The notes under the pieces are model-generated. The model searched no databases and was not told where the DNA came from. It saw only the letters and a program-made list of their open reading frames with translations. A stretch of 64,000 bases of DNA from Piscinibacter sp047600445 (GTDB lineage Bacteria; Pseudomonadota; Gammaproteobacteria; Burkholderiales; Burkholderiaceae_C), in the NCBI RefSeq assembly GCF_047600445.1, contig NZ_JASGKT010000002.1, positions 2,356,001 to 2,420,000 on the forward strand, written 5' to 3'. Made by a program: the position numbers and the translations under genes. Shown here piece by piece: positions 42,642 through 53,374 of the stretch. Each line of letters starts with the position of its first letter. The first letter of the stretch is position 1.

Positions 42642-45600
42642 TTGCAGGCTTTGCGCATCCATCTGCTCGGCCAGGGCCGCATCGAACTCGATGGCCAGGC
42701 GCTGACGCGCCTGCTCGCCCCCAAACAGCAGGCGCTGCTGTACCTGCTCGCCGCCGAAGACCGGCCCTGGCCGCGTGCGCGGCTGGCCACGCTGTTGTGG
42801 AGCGAAATCGACGAAGCCGCGGCGCGCGGCAACCTGCGCGGCGCGCTGTCGCGGCTGCGCCGCTGGCTGCCCGGCGTGCTGGCGGTGGATGCACACGAGG
42901 TGAGCCTGGCCGACCCGGCGGCGCTGGAAGTCGACCTGCGCGCACTGCGCCAGGCCCTCGACGCGGCGCTGCCGCAGGCGCAGCGCGTCGCCGCCGCGGC
43001 CGCCTGGCGCGGGCCGCTGCTCGACGGCTTCGAGATCGGCGGCGGCGCCGAAGGTTTCGAGGACTGGCTCGCCGCCACGCGACAGCGCGCGCGTGCCGAC
43101 ATCCTCGCGCTGCGCCACGACCTGCTGGCGCGCGCCGACGCCGCCGGCCGCGCGGACGAAGCGATCGAACACGCCCGCGCGCTGCTCGACGTCGACGACG
43201 CCGACGAGAACGCGCACATGGCGCTGATGCACCTGCTCGCCGCGCGCGGCCGGCGCAGCGCCGCGATCGCGCAGTACGAAGCCTGCAAGGCCGCGCTGCT
43301 GCAACGGCTCGGCGCGCGGCCCTCGGCGGCCTGTTATGCCTTGTACGTGGGCATTCACGCCGAGGCGTCGGCCGCTGCGCCGGCGCCGGCTGCGGCTCCC
43401 GCCGACGTGGCCGACACCACGCCGCTGTTCGGCCGCAGCGCCGAACTGGCGCTGATCGCGCAGCGCCTGGCCGACCCGGCCTGCCGCTGGTTGACGATCG
43501 TGGGCCCGGGCGGTGTCGGCAAGACGCGGCTGGCGCGCGCCGCTGCCGCGGCCTCGGCCGCGCAGTGGCGCCACGGCGTGCTGCTGCTCAGCGGGCTGGA
43601 CGACGCCGGCGGCGCGCTGCGCGACGCGCAGACGCTGCAGCAGCAGGTGCTCTCGCGCACCGGCGCCGACCGGCTTGCGCCGGGCGCGCTGCTGCTGGTG
43701 CTCGACAACCTCGAGACGGTGCCGGCAGCGGAGCGCTTCGAGCCGCTGCTGCGCGCGCAGGCGCCGGGTGTGGCGGTGCTCGCCACCTCGCGCCGGCGCG
43801 TCGGCGGCGGGCGCGAGTGGCTGCTCGAACTCGATGGCCTGTCGCTCGCGCGCGGCGATGCGCAACAGCCCGCCTCCTCGCCCGCCGCACTGCTGTTCTG
43901 CGCCGCGGCGCGGCGGCTGCTGCCGGGCTTCGACGGCGCCGCCGAGGGCGAGGCCGTCGAGCGCATCTGCGCGCTGGCCGGCGGGCTTCCGCTGGCGCTG
44001 GAGATGGCCGCGCGCGGGGTCTACGCGGCCGGCACGCGCGCCGTCGCCGAGCGCCTCGCCGCCGGCGCGCCGCTGGGCGACGCCGACCGCGCCGCGCACG
44101 ACCGCCACCGCAGCCTCGATGCGGTGATGGAGGATTCGTGGACGCTGCTGGCCGCGCCCGCGCGCCGCGCCGCATTGCGCCTCGCGCAGTTGCCCGCCGC
44201 CTTCGACGCCGAGCTGGCCGGCGCCGCCGGCGCGCCGCCCGAGGCACTGGCCAGCCTGCGCGAGAACGGCTGGCTGCGCTGCGACGAGGGCCATGACGGC
44301 CATGGCGGCGCAGGCCGCTGGACCATGCACACGCTGCAGCAGGCCTGGCTGCGCCGCCGCGCCGACGCCGCGCCGGCGGCCGAGGTAATGCGCGGCGTGC
44401 TCTCCTGGCTGGGCGAGCGCCTGCCCGCTGCGCTGCCGACCGACGCCGCCGCGGCCTCACCGCCGCTGCTGGCCGCCGCCGCGCAGCAGCTCGTCGCCGA
44501 TGCCTCGCCCGACGCGCTGGCGCGCTGGATCGACGCCGCCGCCGCGCTGCTGCAGCGCGCCGGCCGCCAGAGCGAAGCCGCGGCATTGGTCGCCACCGCC
44601 TTGCAGCGCGTCGATCTGCCGCGCTGGCGCGTCGCCGGCTGGCGGATGCGGCGCGCCGAGCTGCTCGACGGCGACGGCGCGGCCACCGCGGCGCAGCGCG
44701 AGCGGCTGCAGGCTTTCGTCGCGCTCGGGTTGCCCGACCTGGCCGACGACGGTACCCGCTGGCGCGACGTGCTGCGCGCCGCCCTGCGATTGCGCCGGCA
44801 CCTCGACTGGCCGCCGCCCGGCCCCGCGCGCGAGGCCTTCGGCACGCAGTTGGTGTGGGCGAGCACGCTCGCCGCCAACGCCTTCAGCTTCCTGCCCGAG
44901 CCGGCGCTGGCGCTGCGTTTCGGCGCGCTGGCCGCGGCCGCCGGCCAGGCCGCGCAGGCGCCGGCCTCGCTGCGCCAGCTCAACGCCGGATGGGGCGCCG
45001 CCAGCCTGGGTCGCGCCGCGCTGGCGCGCCGGCTCGCGCGGCCGGTGCTGCAAGGGCGCGCGCCGGCGCAGCCGCACGAGCCGCGCCTGGCGGCGCTGCT
45101 CGGCAGCGGCCGCTGCGCGCTGCGCATCGCGCTGGGCGCGTGGGACGGCGTCGCCGCCGAACTCGATGTGCTGGTCGTGCAATGGCAGCATCTGCGTGCC
45201 GGCCGGCAGGAGATGGAAGCACGTTCGCTGGCCGCCAAGCTGGCGTTCTACGAAGGCCGATTGCCCGAGGCCTGGGAGCGCTTCGCGCAGATGAGCGAGC
45301 TGGCGCTGCAGCGCCCGGGCGAATCGTGGCGCGCCTGGGGGCCGATCGGCCAGTGCGAGGCCGGCCTGTGCCTGGGCACGCTGGACGACACGCAGTTGCA
45401 AGCGCTGTTCGAACGCGCCGCGCAACTGCTGTTCGAGATGGAGAACGTCGACGCCGCCTACGTGCTGCGCCGCCACGGCCTCGCGGCGCGGCTGGCCTGG
45501 CGGCGCGGCGACGGCGCAGCGGCCGCGCAGGCCGTGCGCGCCGGCGCCGCCGCGGCCGCGCGCTCGCGCCTGTTCGGCTTCTGGGCGCACGAGGGGCTGG

Positions 45601-45905
45601 CGGGCCTGGCCGAGGTGCTGCTGAACCTGCGCGGCGAAGCGGCATCGCCGCTGGCCGACGCGGCCGTGGCATTGCAGCATGCGCTCGATGCGCATGTGCG
45701 CCGCTTTCCGCCGGCGGCCTCGCTGCATGCGCGCTTCAACGGCACGCTGGCCCTGCTCGACGGGCACGCCGGTCGCGGCCGAGCCCTGCTCACGCGCGCC
45801 GTCGAGCTGGCGCAGCGCCAGGGTGCGCTGGTCGACCTGGCGCGCGCCCGCGAGTCGCTGGCGCGCGCCGGGCTCGGCCTCACGGCAGCGTCGCCGTCAG
45901 CCTGA
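42642..45905 (+). CDS. SARP-like regulator: winged helix, BTAD and STAND ATPase
   Basis: A 1087-residue protein. Residues 1-95 are an OmpR/SARP-type winged helix (IHLLGQGRIELDG, LLAPKQQALLYLLAAEDRPW, LRGALSRLRRWLPG). The BTAD domain covers about 96-245, with ENAHMALMHLLAARGRRSAA in its TPR-like helices. A STAND/NB-ARC-type ATPase begins at about 262, with Walker A GPGGVGKT (288-295), LLLVLDNLE as Walker B and GLPLALEMA. The remainder is a long helical TPR-like sensor to the end. There is no LuxR domain. Start is TTG with GGGAG upstream. This architecture is best known from AfsR of actinomycetes; it is divergent from the oxidoreductase operon. Confidence 0.9.
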   Translation: MQALRIHLLGQGRIELDGQALTRLLAPKQQALLYLLAAEDRPWPRARLATLLWSEIDEAAARGNLRGALSRLRRWLPGVLAVDAHEVSLADPAALEVDLRALRQALDAALPQAQRVAAAAAWRGPLLDGFEIGGGAEGFEDWLAATRQRARADILALRHDLLARADAAGRADEAIEHARALLDVDDADENAHMALMHLLAARGRRSAAIAQYEACKAALLQRLGARPSAACYALYVGIHAEASAAAPAPAAAPADVADTTPLFGRSAELALIAQRLADPACRWLTIVGPGGVGKTRLARAAAAASAAQWRHGVLLLSGLDDAGGALRDAQTLQQQVLSRTGADRLAPGALLLVLDNLETVPAAERFEPLLRAQAPGVAVLATSRRRVGGGREWLLELDGLSLARGDAQQPASSPAALLFCAAARRLLPGFDGAAEGEAVERICALAGGLPLALEMAARGVYAAGTRAVAERLAAGAPLGDADRAAHDRHRSLDAVMEDSWTLLAAPARRAALRLAQLPAAFDAELAGAAGAPPEALASLRENGWLRCDEGHDGHGGAGRWTMHTLQQAWLRRRADAAPAAEVMRGVLSWLGERLPAALPTDAAAASPPLLAAAAQQLVADASPDALARWIDAAAALLQRAGRQSEAAALVATALQRVDLPRWRVAGWRMRRAELLDGDGAATAAQRERLQAFVALGLPDLADDGTRWRDVLRAALRLRRHLDWPPPGPAREAFGTQLVWASTLAANAFSFLPEPALALRFGALAAAAGQAAQAPASLRQLNAGWGAASLGRAALARRLARPVLQGRAPAQPHEPRLAALLGSGRCALRIALGAWDGVAAELDVLVVQWQHLRAGRQEMEARSLAAKLAFYEGRLPEAWERFAQMSELALQRPGESWRAWGPIGQCEAGLCLGTLDDTQLQALFERAAQLLFEMENVDAAYVLRRHGLAARLAWRRGDGAAAAQAVRAGAAAAARSRLFGFWAHEGLAGLAEVLLNLRGEAASPLADAAVALQHALDAHVRRFPPAASLHARFNGTLALLDGHAGRGRALLTRAVELAQRQGALVDLARARESLARAGLGLTAASPSA

Positions 45906-46215
45906 TCGAGTTGAACCACGCCGCGAGGTCGTCGATCTCCTCGTCGCTCAGGCCCTTGGCGATCACCCCCATCACCTCGTGCTGGCGCTTGCCGCTGCGA
46001 AAGGCGCGCAACTGCCGGGCGATGTAGCCCTCGGGCTCGCCGGCCAGGTTGGGCGTCTCCGGCGCCACGGCCAGGCCGTTGGCGCCGTGGCAGACGGCGC
46101 ACGCCTGCGCCGCCTTCTGCCGCCCCGCCGCGGCGTCGCCGGCCTGCGCCGCGCTCGTCACCAGCGCGGCCCCGACCGGCAACACCAGCAGCATAGCCCG
46201 CAGCCCGCCCCTCAC
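45880..46215 (-). CDS. Periplasmic cytochrome c (class I)
   Basis: A 111-residue c-type cytochrome with a signal peptide (GTG start, residues 1-25 ending AAQAG) and heme motif CAVCHG near residues 38-43; the distal Met is probably in HEVMGVIAKGLSDEEI. The C-terminus LAAWFNSI is typical of cytochrome c553/c4-like monohemes. The GTG at 46215 overlaps the upstream dehydrogenase stop (GTGA); an ATG at 46194 is the alternative but weakens the basic N-region. It would accept electrons from the neighbouring sorbosone dehydrogenase-like protein. Its 3' end overlaps that of the convergent SARP-like gene by 26 bases. Confidence 0.92.
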   Translation of the reverse strand: MRGGLRAMLLVLPVGAALVTSAAQAGDAAAGRQKAAQACAVCHGANGLAVAPETPNLAGEPEGYIARQLRAFRSGKRQHEVMGVIAKGLSDEEIDDLAAWFNSIRLTATLP

Positions 46216-47501
46216 GGAGCCGCGTAGGTGATGCGGTAGATCGCGCCGGCGTAGTCGTCCGACACCAGCAGCGAGCCGTCCTTCATCACCGCCACGTCGA
46301 CCGGGCGGCCGCGGTAGGTGCCGGTCTCGCCGTCGAGCCAGCCTTCGGCGAACACCGTGCTCTTGTCGGCCGTGCCGTCGGCCTTCAGCGAGACGAAGTT
46401 CACCAGGCCTCCGCTGGCCTTGGTGCGGTTCCACGAGCCGTGCGCGGCGACGAAGATGCCGCCCTGGTACGCCGCCGGGAACATCCTGCCGTTGTAGAAG
46501 GTCATGCCGAGCTGCGCCTGGTGCGCCGGGAATTCCACCTGCGGCTTGGTCCACTGCGCGGGCGGCTTCATGTCCTTCAGGTCGGGCGCGGCCGCGGTGC
46601 CGGCGATCTGCACGTTGTTGCCGTGGATGTACGGATAGCCGAAGTGCTCGCCGCCCGCCTTGGTGATGCGGTTCAGCTCGCCGGGGGGCGTGTCGTCGCC
46701 CATGCCGTCGGTCTGGTTGTCGGTGAACCAGACGGTCTTGTCCTTCGGGTTGATGTCCATGCCCACCGAGTTGCGCACGCCGCGCGCCACCACCTCGCGC
46801 TTGGAGCCGTCGAACGGGTCCATGCGCACCATGCCGCCGATGCCGAGCTGCTCGTACAGCGCCACCTTGTCCTTGGGCTGCACGTTGTAGGGCTGGCCGA
46901 GCGTGACGTAGAGCTTGCCGTCGTCGCTGACGCGGCAGGTGCGCGCGCCGTGGTTGTACGACTCCTCCTCCGGCGGCACCAGCTTGCCCTGGCCCACCAC
47001 CTCGGCCACCGCGACGTCGGGGCCTTCGTAGAAGAACTCGGCGGCCGGGAAGTTCAGCACGCGGTTGTGCTCGACGACGATCAGGAAGCCGTCCCTGGTC
47101 CAGCACACGCCGTTCGGGTTGGTGAACTTCAGGCTCGGCGCGAAGGACTTCACCTCGTCGGCGATGCCGTCGGAGTTGCGGTCGGTGACGGCCCACACGG
47201 TGGTCTTGCGCGTGCCGACGAACAGCATGTTCGTGCTCGGCGCGACGGCCATGTGGCGCGCGTCGGGCACCACCGCGAACAGGTCGATCCTGAAGCCGGG
47301 CGGCAGCTTGATGCGCTTGAGGTTCTCGCGGATCGCCGCGGCGTTGCGGCCCTCCTGCGGCACCAGCGGAATGTTCAGGTCGGTGGTGGCGACCTTCATC
47401 TGCTTGAGCTTCTCGATGTTGGGCTGGGCCTGCGCCGGCGCGGCGAGGCACGCGGCGGCGGCCAGCGACACGAGGGCGGGACCGATCGTCGAACGGGGCA
47501 T
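46212..47501 (-). CDS. Glucose/sorbosone dehydrogenase-like PQQ-type beta-propeller protein
   Basis: A 429-residue periplasmic protein with a signal peptide (about 1-26, ending AQAQ). The beta-propeller carries the GSDH elements PPGFRIDLFAVVPDARHMAV, LFVGTRKTTVWAVTD, RGVRNSVGMDINP, WFTDNQTDGMGDDTPPGELN and FVAAHGSWNR. Family members oxidise sugars or aldehydes with PQQ and pass electrons to cytochrome c, which fits the cytochrome gene that overlaps it. The ATG at 47501 has AGGAGA eight bases upstream. A sigma-54 promoter candidate lies 71-85 bases upstream and a divergent sigma-54 activator is next door, so expression is probably induced by a substrate such as an alcohol or aldehyde. Confidence 0.88.
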   Translation of the reverse strand: MPRSTIGPALVSLAAAACLAAPAQAQPNIEKLKQMKVATTDLNIPLVPQEGRNAAAIRENLKRIKLPPGFRIDLFAVVPDARHMAVAPSTNMLFVGTRKTTVWAVTDRNSDGIADEVKSFAPSLKFTNPNGVCWTRDGFLIVVEHNRVLNFPAAEFFYEGPDVAVAEVVGQGKLVPPEEESYNHGARTCRVSDDGKLYVTLGQPYNVQPKDKVALYEQLGIGGMVRMDPFDGSKREVVARGVRNSVGMDINPKDKTVWFTDNQTDGMGDDTPPGELNRITKAGGEHFGYPYIHGNNVQIAGTAAAPDLKDMKPPAQWTKPQVEFPAHQAQLGMTFYNGRMFPAAYQGGIFVAAHGSWNRTKASGGLVNFVSLKADGTADKSTVFAEGWLDGETGTYRGRPVDVAVMKDGSLLVSDDYAGAIYRITYAAP

Positions 47502-47571
47502 GTTTGTCTCCTGCGTCTTGTGTGGTCTTCATCGATGGCCGTCGCACGGCGTGCGCGGCGGCAGGTGGACT

Positions 47572-47586
47572 GCAACGGCCATGCCA
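47572..47586 (-). promoter_or_regulatory. Sigma-54 (-24/-12) promoter of the dehydrogenase-cytochrome operon
   Basis: On the minus strand the sequence is TGGCATGGCCGTTGC. It matches TGGCACG-N4-TTGC except for one base, with the invariant GG and GC at the correct 10-base separation. It is 71 bases upstream of the dehydrogenase ATG, which puts the start point near 47560. A sigma-54 activator gene is divergent from it. Confidence 0.8.
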
Positions 47587-47652
47587 CTGCGGGCAGACCC
47601 TCATGCGGCGGACCGGCCGCCCTGCGCCCGCCCGGGCGGGCAGGCGCGCGAT

Positions 47653-47692
47653 CTGTGCAGCAGCACGCCAACTGCACCGCGCCGCTGTGCAG
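47653..47692. promoter_or_regulatory. Spaced repeats, upstream activator site candidate
   Basis: CTGTGCAG occurs at 47653-47660 and 47685-47692, 32 bases apart (three helical turns), with a CTGCAC inverted half at 47672-47677 between. The unit is a near-palindrome. The block lies 67-120 bases upstream of the sigma-54 promoter, the usual enhancer distance, and about 105 bases ahead of the activator gene. Confidence 0.5.
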
Positions 47693-47795
47693 GAACTGGT
47701 CACTTGCGGCACGCGGGGCGGTTTGTTAACTTGCGCCACCTCAAGCCATCAGCGACGGCCGCCGGCATGCACCGCGGCCGCACAGGAGACGAGTC

Positions 47796-49706
<1,911 letters not shown>

Positions 49707-49709
49707 ACG

Positions 49710-52700
49710 TCACTTCGTCGACAGCGACAACTGCGCGCGCGCCGCGCCCTTGTCGTCGCCCTCGCCGCCCAGCCTGGGCGCGGCGAGGAACACACGCTCG
49801 CCGGGCAGGCCGGCGGCGAGCAGCGCGTCGCGCACCGCCAGACCGCGCTGCAAGGCCAGCTCGCGCATCGCGTCGGGGCCGGCGTCGATGTGGCGTTCGA
49901 GCAGCGCCGCCATCTCGGCCGGCGGGATGTCGCGCGCGAAGCCGAGCGCGTTGCGCGGCTTGTCGGGCAGCTCGGCGCGGCGGTAGACGTCCTTCAGCAC
50001 GCGCAGGCGCGTCGCCTCGTCGAGCGTGCGCAGCGCGTCGGCCTCGGCGGCCGGGGCGCCCGCGCGCAGCATCTCGCGGCGCCGCTCGGCGACCAGCCGC
50101 GCCTGCAGCGTCGCGCGCTGCCAGGCCTCGCGCTCGCCGGCGGGGTCGGCGCTGCCGGTGACGGTCAGCTTCAGCGCGCCGCGCTCGGCCAGCGCCTTGG
50201 CCACCTTGTCGAGCGTCGCGCGGCCGGCCTCGCCGACCAGCGCGGTGCCGGGCCGGAACTCGACCACGCTGAGGTCTTCGCCGCCCCCGCCGGCCAGCAG
50301 CGCGAAGGGCGCGGTCAGCGCCTTGGCGAGCAGGTTGCCGATCAGCTTGAAGACGATGCCGACGACGCTGAACTGCGGGTCGTTGATCGAGCCGCTGATC
50401 GGCAGGTCCAGGTCGATCACGCCGTTGCGGTCTTTCAGCAGCGCGACGGCCAGCAGCACCGGCAGCTTGGTCGCGTCGGGCGAATCGACCTTGTCGCCGA
50501 AGGTGAGCTGGTTGAGGATGAGCTGGTTGCGCGCCTCGAGCTTGCCGTCGGGCGCGATCTTGTAGGCGACCTCCATGCTCAGCTTGCCGCGTTCGATGGC
50601 GTAGCCGGCGTACTTGCCGGCGTAGGGCGACAGCGGCGCGAGTTCGAGGTCGGTGGCCTTGGCCTGGATGTCCAGCGCCAGCGGGTCGGCGGTCGGGTTC
50701 AGCGCGCCGCGCACGTCGAGCAGCGCGGTGCCGGCGGCGCGCCCGCGCAGCTCCAGCGCCGCCATCTCGGGCGAGCCGGAGCGGAACGCGCCGAGCGTGC
50801 CGTTCAGCTCGGTGAGCTGGGCGCTGTAGTTGGGGCGGACGAAATGGTCGGCGAAGTCGATGCGGCCGTTGCCGAGCTTGACGCCGCCGACCGAGAGCGC
50901 GATCGGCAGCGCCCGGCCGGTGGGCGCCGACGCCGCGGCGGCGGGTGCGCTGGCCGCGGAGGCGGCGGCTTCGGCCGGCGGCGCCGATGCCGCCTCCGCC
51001 GGCGCCGCCGCGGCGCTGAGGTTGAGCCGGCCCTGCTCGGTGACCACCAGCCGCGCGAAGAAGTCGTTCAGCGCCGCCTCGCGGATGTCGAGCTGCGGCG
51101 TGGCCTGCGGCGCCATCGCGAAGCGCACGCCGTCGAGCGTGAAGCGCTGCCAGCTCAGCAGTTCGTCGCCGTCGCCGCCGCGCGCGTCGCGGGTGTGCAG
51201 GCGCAGGTCGGCCAGGCGCGCGTCGCCGCTGGCCTGCACCGTCCAGCCGGCGGCGGACTGGCGCACGTCCACGCCGCCCTGCCAGCCGGCGTCGGCGCGC
51301 AGCAGCGCAAACGGCATCCGGTCGGCGAAGTAGGCCTCGAAGGCATGCACCGGAAACTGCTCGATGCGCAGCCGCCCGGCCACCAGCAGCGGCTCGGGCG
51401 CGACGCGGCCGCTCCAGTCGATGCGCCCGGCCTCGCCGACACGCGCCGAGAGCTGCATGCGCGCCGGCGCCACGCCCTTGCCCGAGGGCCAGGCGAAGTC
51501 GTCCAGGCGCAGGCGCAGCGCGCTCGCCTCGACGCGCAGCGGCGTCTCGGCGGCGCGGCCGGCGGCAAAGCGGTCGGCCAGCCGCACACGTCCGCCGTCG
51601 AGCTGCAGCGCCGCCAGGCGCAGCTTCCACGGCGCCTCGGCGCGGCCCGCCTCGGGCGGCGGCGGCGCGTCGCCGGCCACCCGCAGCGATGCGAGGTTCC
51701 AGCGGCCGTGCTCGTCGCGCGCCAGCTCGACGGTCGGGCGGTCCAGCGTCAGCTTGCCCAGCTCGGCCTGGCGCGCCAGCAGGTCGACCTGCGCCGAGGC
51801 CAGCGCGAGGCGGCGCAGCGACAGCTCGCCGCCGAGCTTCAGCTCGTCGAGCGCCAGTTCATCGAGCCACAGCGTCTGTTTGGGCGCGGCGGCGTCGCCG
51901 CTCCACTCGAAACGGCTTTTCAGCCCCGCCCGCCCCTCCAGGCGCGGGCGCAGCACGTCCGCCAAATACGGCGCCAACTCGGCCAGCGCCAGGCCGTCGA
52001 GGCTGATGCTGCCCTCGGCACTCGTCTCGGCCACACGCGCCTGCACGGCGAGTTTGCCCGCCGGCGGCGCCGCATCGCGCTGCCCGCGCAGCGTGGCGTC
52101 GAGCGACAGCGGCATGGCCGCGCTCGCCGGCCAGGCCAGCTTCTCGCCGCGCAGGCGCAGCGCTTCCAGTTGCAAGGCCGCCGCCGGGCGCACCGCGGCG
52201 TCGTTCCAGCGCACACGCGCGCCGTCCACGTCCAGCCGCTCGATGCTCGCCTGCCAGGCCGGGCCGGTGGGGGTTGCCGCCGGGGCGGACGCCGCCGCCT
52301 CGCCGCGCGGCGCCTGCGGCAGATTCAGCCGGCCGGCGGCGTCGCGCGCCAGGTCCAGTTGCGCACCGTCCAGCCGCACCGCCGCGAGCGCGACGCGTCG
52401 CATCAGCGGCTGCACGTCGCTGGCGTCGATCTGCAACTGCGTCCAGGCCAGCAGCGGCGCGCCGTTGGGGTCGGCCAGCGCGACGTCCTTCAGCGCGCTG
52501 CTGCCGCTGAGCGCCAGCGCCGGCACGCCGTCGTCGCGCTGCTCGAAACGCAGCGCCAGGTCCGCGGCCAGCCGGCCGCGCTGCAGGCGCAGCGGCAGCG
52601 TCGCGGGCAGGTAGACGGCGTAGCGCGACAGGTCGAGGTCGGCCACCTTCAGGCGCAGCTCGCCGCGCCGCCGCTCGGCGAAAGGCAGGGCCGAGGCGCC

Positions 52701-53330
52701 GCTGTCGAAGGCCGCGCCGTCGAGGCGGAACGCCAGGTGCGGCTGCACCGTCACGTCCACCAGCGCCGGCAGGTTGGAGACGAAGGGCAGCGCGAGCCGC
52801 AAGGAATCGACGGTGTGCACGCGCCCGGCCGGGCGGTCGTCGAAGCGGATCGCCGCGTCGTCCAGGCGCAGGTTGAACAGCGCGAAGCGCGCTGGCTCGG
52901 ACGGCTTGGCCGCCGGGTCGGGCGCGAAGCGCGCCAGCAGGTCGTCGATGTCGTAGCGGCCCGGCGCGAGGTGCGTCAGGTTGATGCGCAGGCCGTCGAC
53001 TTCCAGCGCCGCCAGCACCGGCGCGCGCCGCCACAGCGAGGCGATGTCGGCATCGGCGTAGGCGCGCCCGGCGTGCAGCAGCGGCCGTTCGGCGCCGGGC
53101 GGGCCGGCGATGTCAAGCTCGCGCAGCGTCAGCTCCAGGCTCCAGGGGCGGAAGTCGACTTCGCCGATGGCCACCGGCCGGCCGAGCAGTTCGCCCAGGC
53201 GCTGCTGCGCCTGCGACTTCAGGATCGGCGGCACCGCCAGCCACAGCAGCAGCCACAGCGCCAGCAGGGCGAGCACGGCGATGGCGGCCGTGCGCAGGAA
53301 TCGACGGGCGGAAGGCAAAGTGATAGGCAT
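49710..53330 (-). CDS. DUF748/AsmA-like large envelope protein
   Basis: A 1206-residue protein with an N-terminal membrane anchor (about 17-36, AIAVLALLALWLLLWLAVPP). It is followed directly by LGRPVAIGEVDFRPWSLELTLREL, the AsmA/DUF748 start, and a long repetitive beta-rich body. Near the end, an OmpA-like segment (about 1060-1200) has TVTGSADPAGEREAWQRATLQARLVAERRR (seen in parts). AsmA-type proteins form hydrophobic grooves that move phospholipid between membranes; DUF748 members are less studied. I chose ATG 53330; the frame opens 45 bases earlier. It is 3 bases from the convergent AcoR-like gene and divergent from the YdcF-like gene. Confidence 0.88.
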   Translation of the reverse strand: MPITLPSARRFLRTAAIAVLALLALWLLLWLAVPPILKSQAQQRLGELLGRPVAIGEVDFRPWSLELTLRELDIAGPPGAERPLLHAGRAYADADIASLWRRAPVLAALEVDGLRINLTHLAPGRYDIDDLLARFAPDPAAKPSEPARFALFNLRLDDAAIRFDDRPAGRVHTVDSLRLALPFVSNLPALVDVTVQPHLAFRLDGAAFDSGASALPFAERRRGELRLKVADLDLSRYAVYLPATLPLRLQRGRLAADLALRFEQRDDGVPALALSGSSALKDVALADPNGAPLLAWTQLQIDASDVQPLMRRVALAAVRLDGAQLDLARDAAGRLNLPQAPRGEAAASAPAATPTGPAWQASIERLDVDGARVRWNDAAVRPAAALQLEALRLRGEKLAWPASAAMPLSLDATLRGQRDAAPPAGKLAVQARVAETSAEGSISLDGLALAELAPYLADVLRPRLEGRAGLKSRFEWSGDAAAPKQTLWLDELALDELKLGGELSLRRLALASAQVDLLARQAELGKLTLDRPTVELARDEHGRWNLASLRVAGDAPPPPEAGRAEAPWKLRLAALQLDGGRVRLADRFAAGRAAETPLRVEASALRLRLDDFAWPSGKGVAPARMQLSARVGEAGRIDWSGRVAPEPLLVAGRLRIEQFPVHAFEAYFADRMPFALLRADAGWQGGVDVRQSAAGWTVQASGDARLADLRLHTRDARGGDGDELLSWQRFTLDGVRFAMAPQATPQLDIREAALNDFFARLVVTEQGRLNLSAAAAPAEAASAPPAEAAASAASAPAAAASAPTGRALPIALSVGGVKLGNGRIDFADHFVRPNYSAQLTELNGTLGAFRSGSPEMAALELRGRAAGTALLDVRGALNPTADPLALDIQAKATDLELAPLSPYAGKYAGYAIERGKLSMEVAYKIAPDGKLEARNQLILNQLTFGDKVDSPDATKLPVLLAVALLKDRNGVIDLDLPISGSINDPQFSVVGIVFKLIGNLLAKALTAPFALLAGGGGEDLSVVEFRPGTALVGEAGRATLDKVAKALAERGALKLTVTGSADPAGEREAWQRATLQARLVAERRREMLRAGAPAAEADALRTLDEATRLRVLKDVYRRAELPDKPRNALGFARDIPPAEMAALLERHIDAGPDAMRELALQRGLAVRDALLAAGLPGERVFLAAPRLGGEGDDKGAARAQLSLSTK

Positions 53331-53374
53331 GGGCGTGAAGTCTGCACCAGGAGGCGCGAGACCCCTCCTGCACA

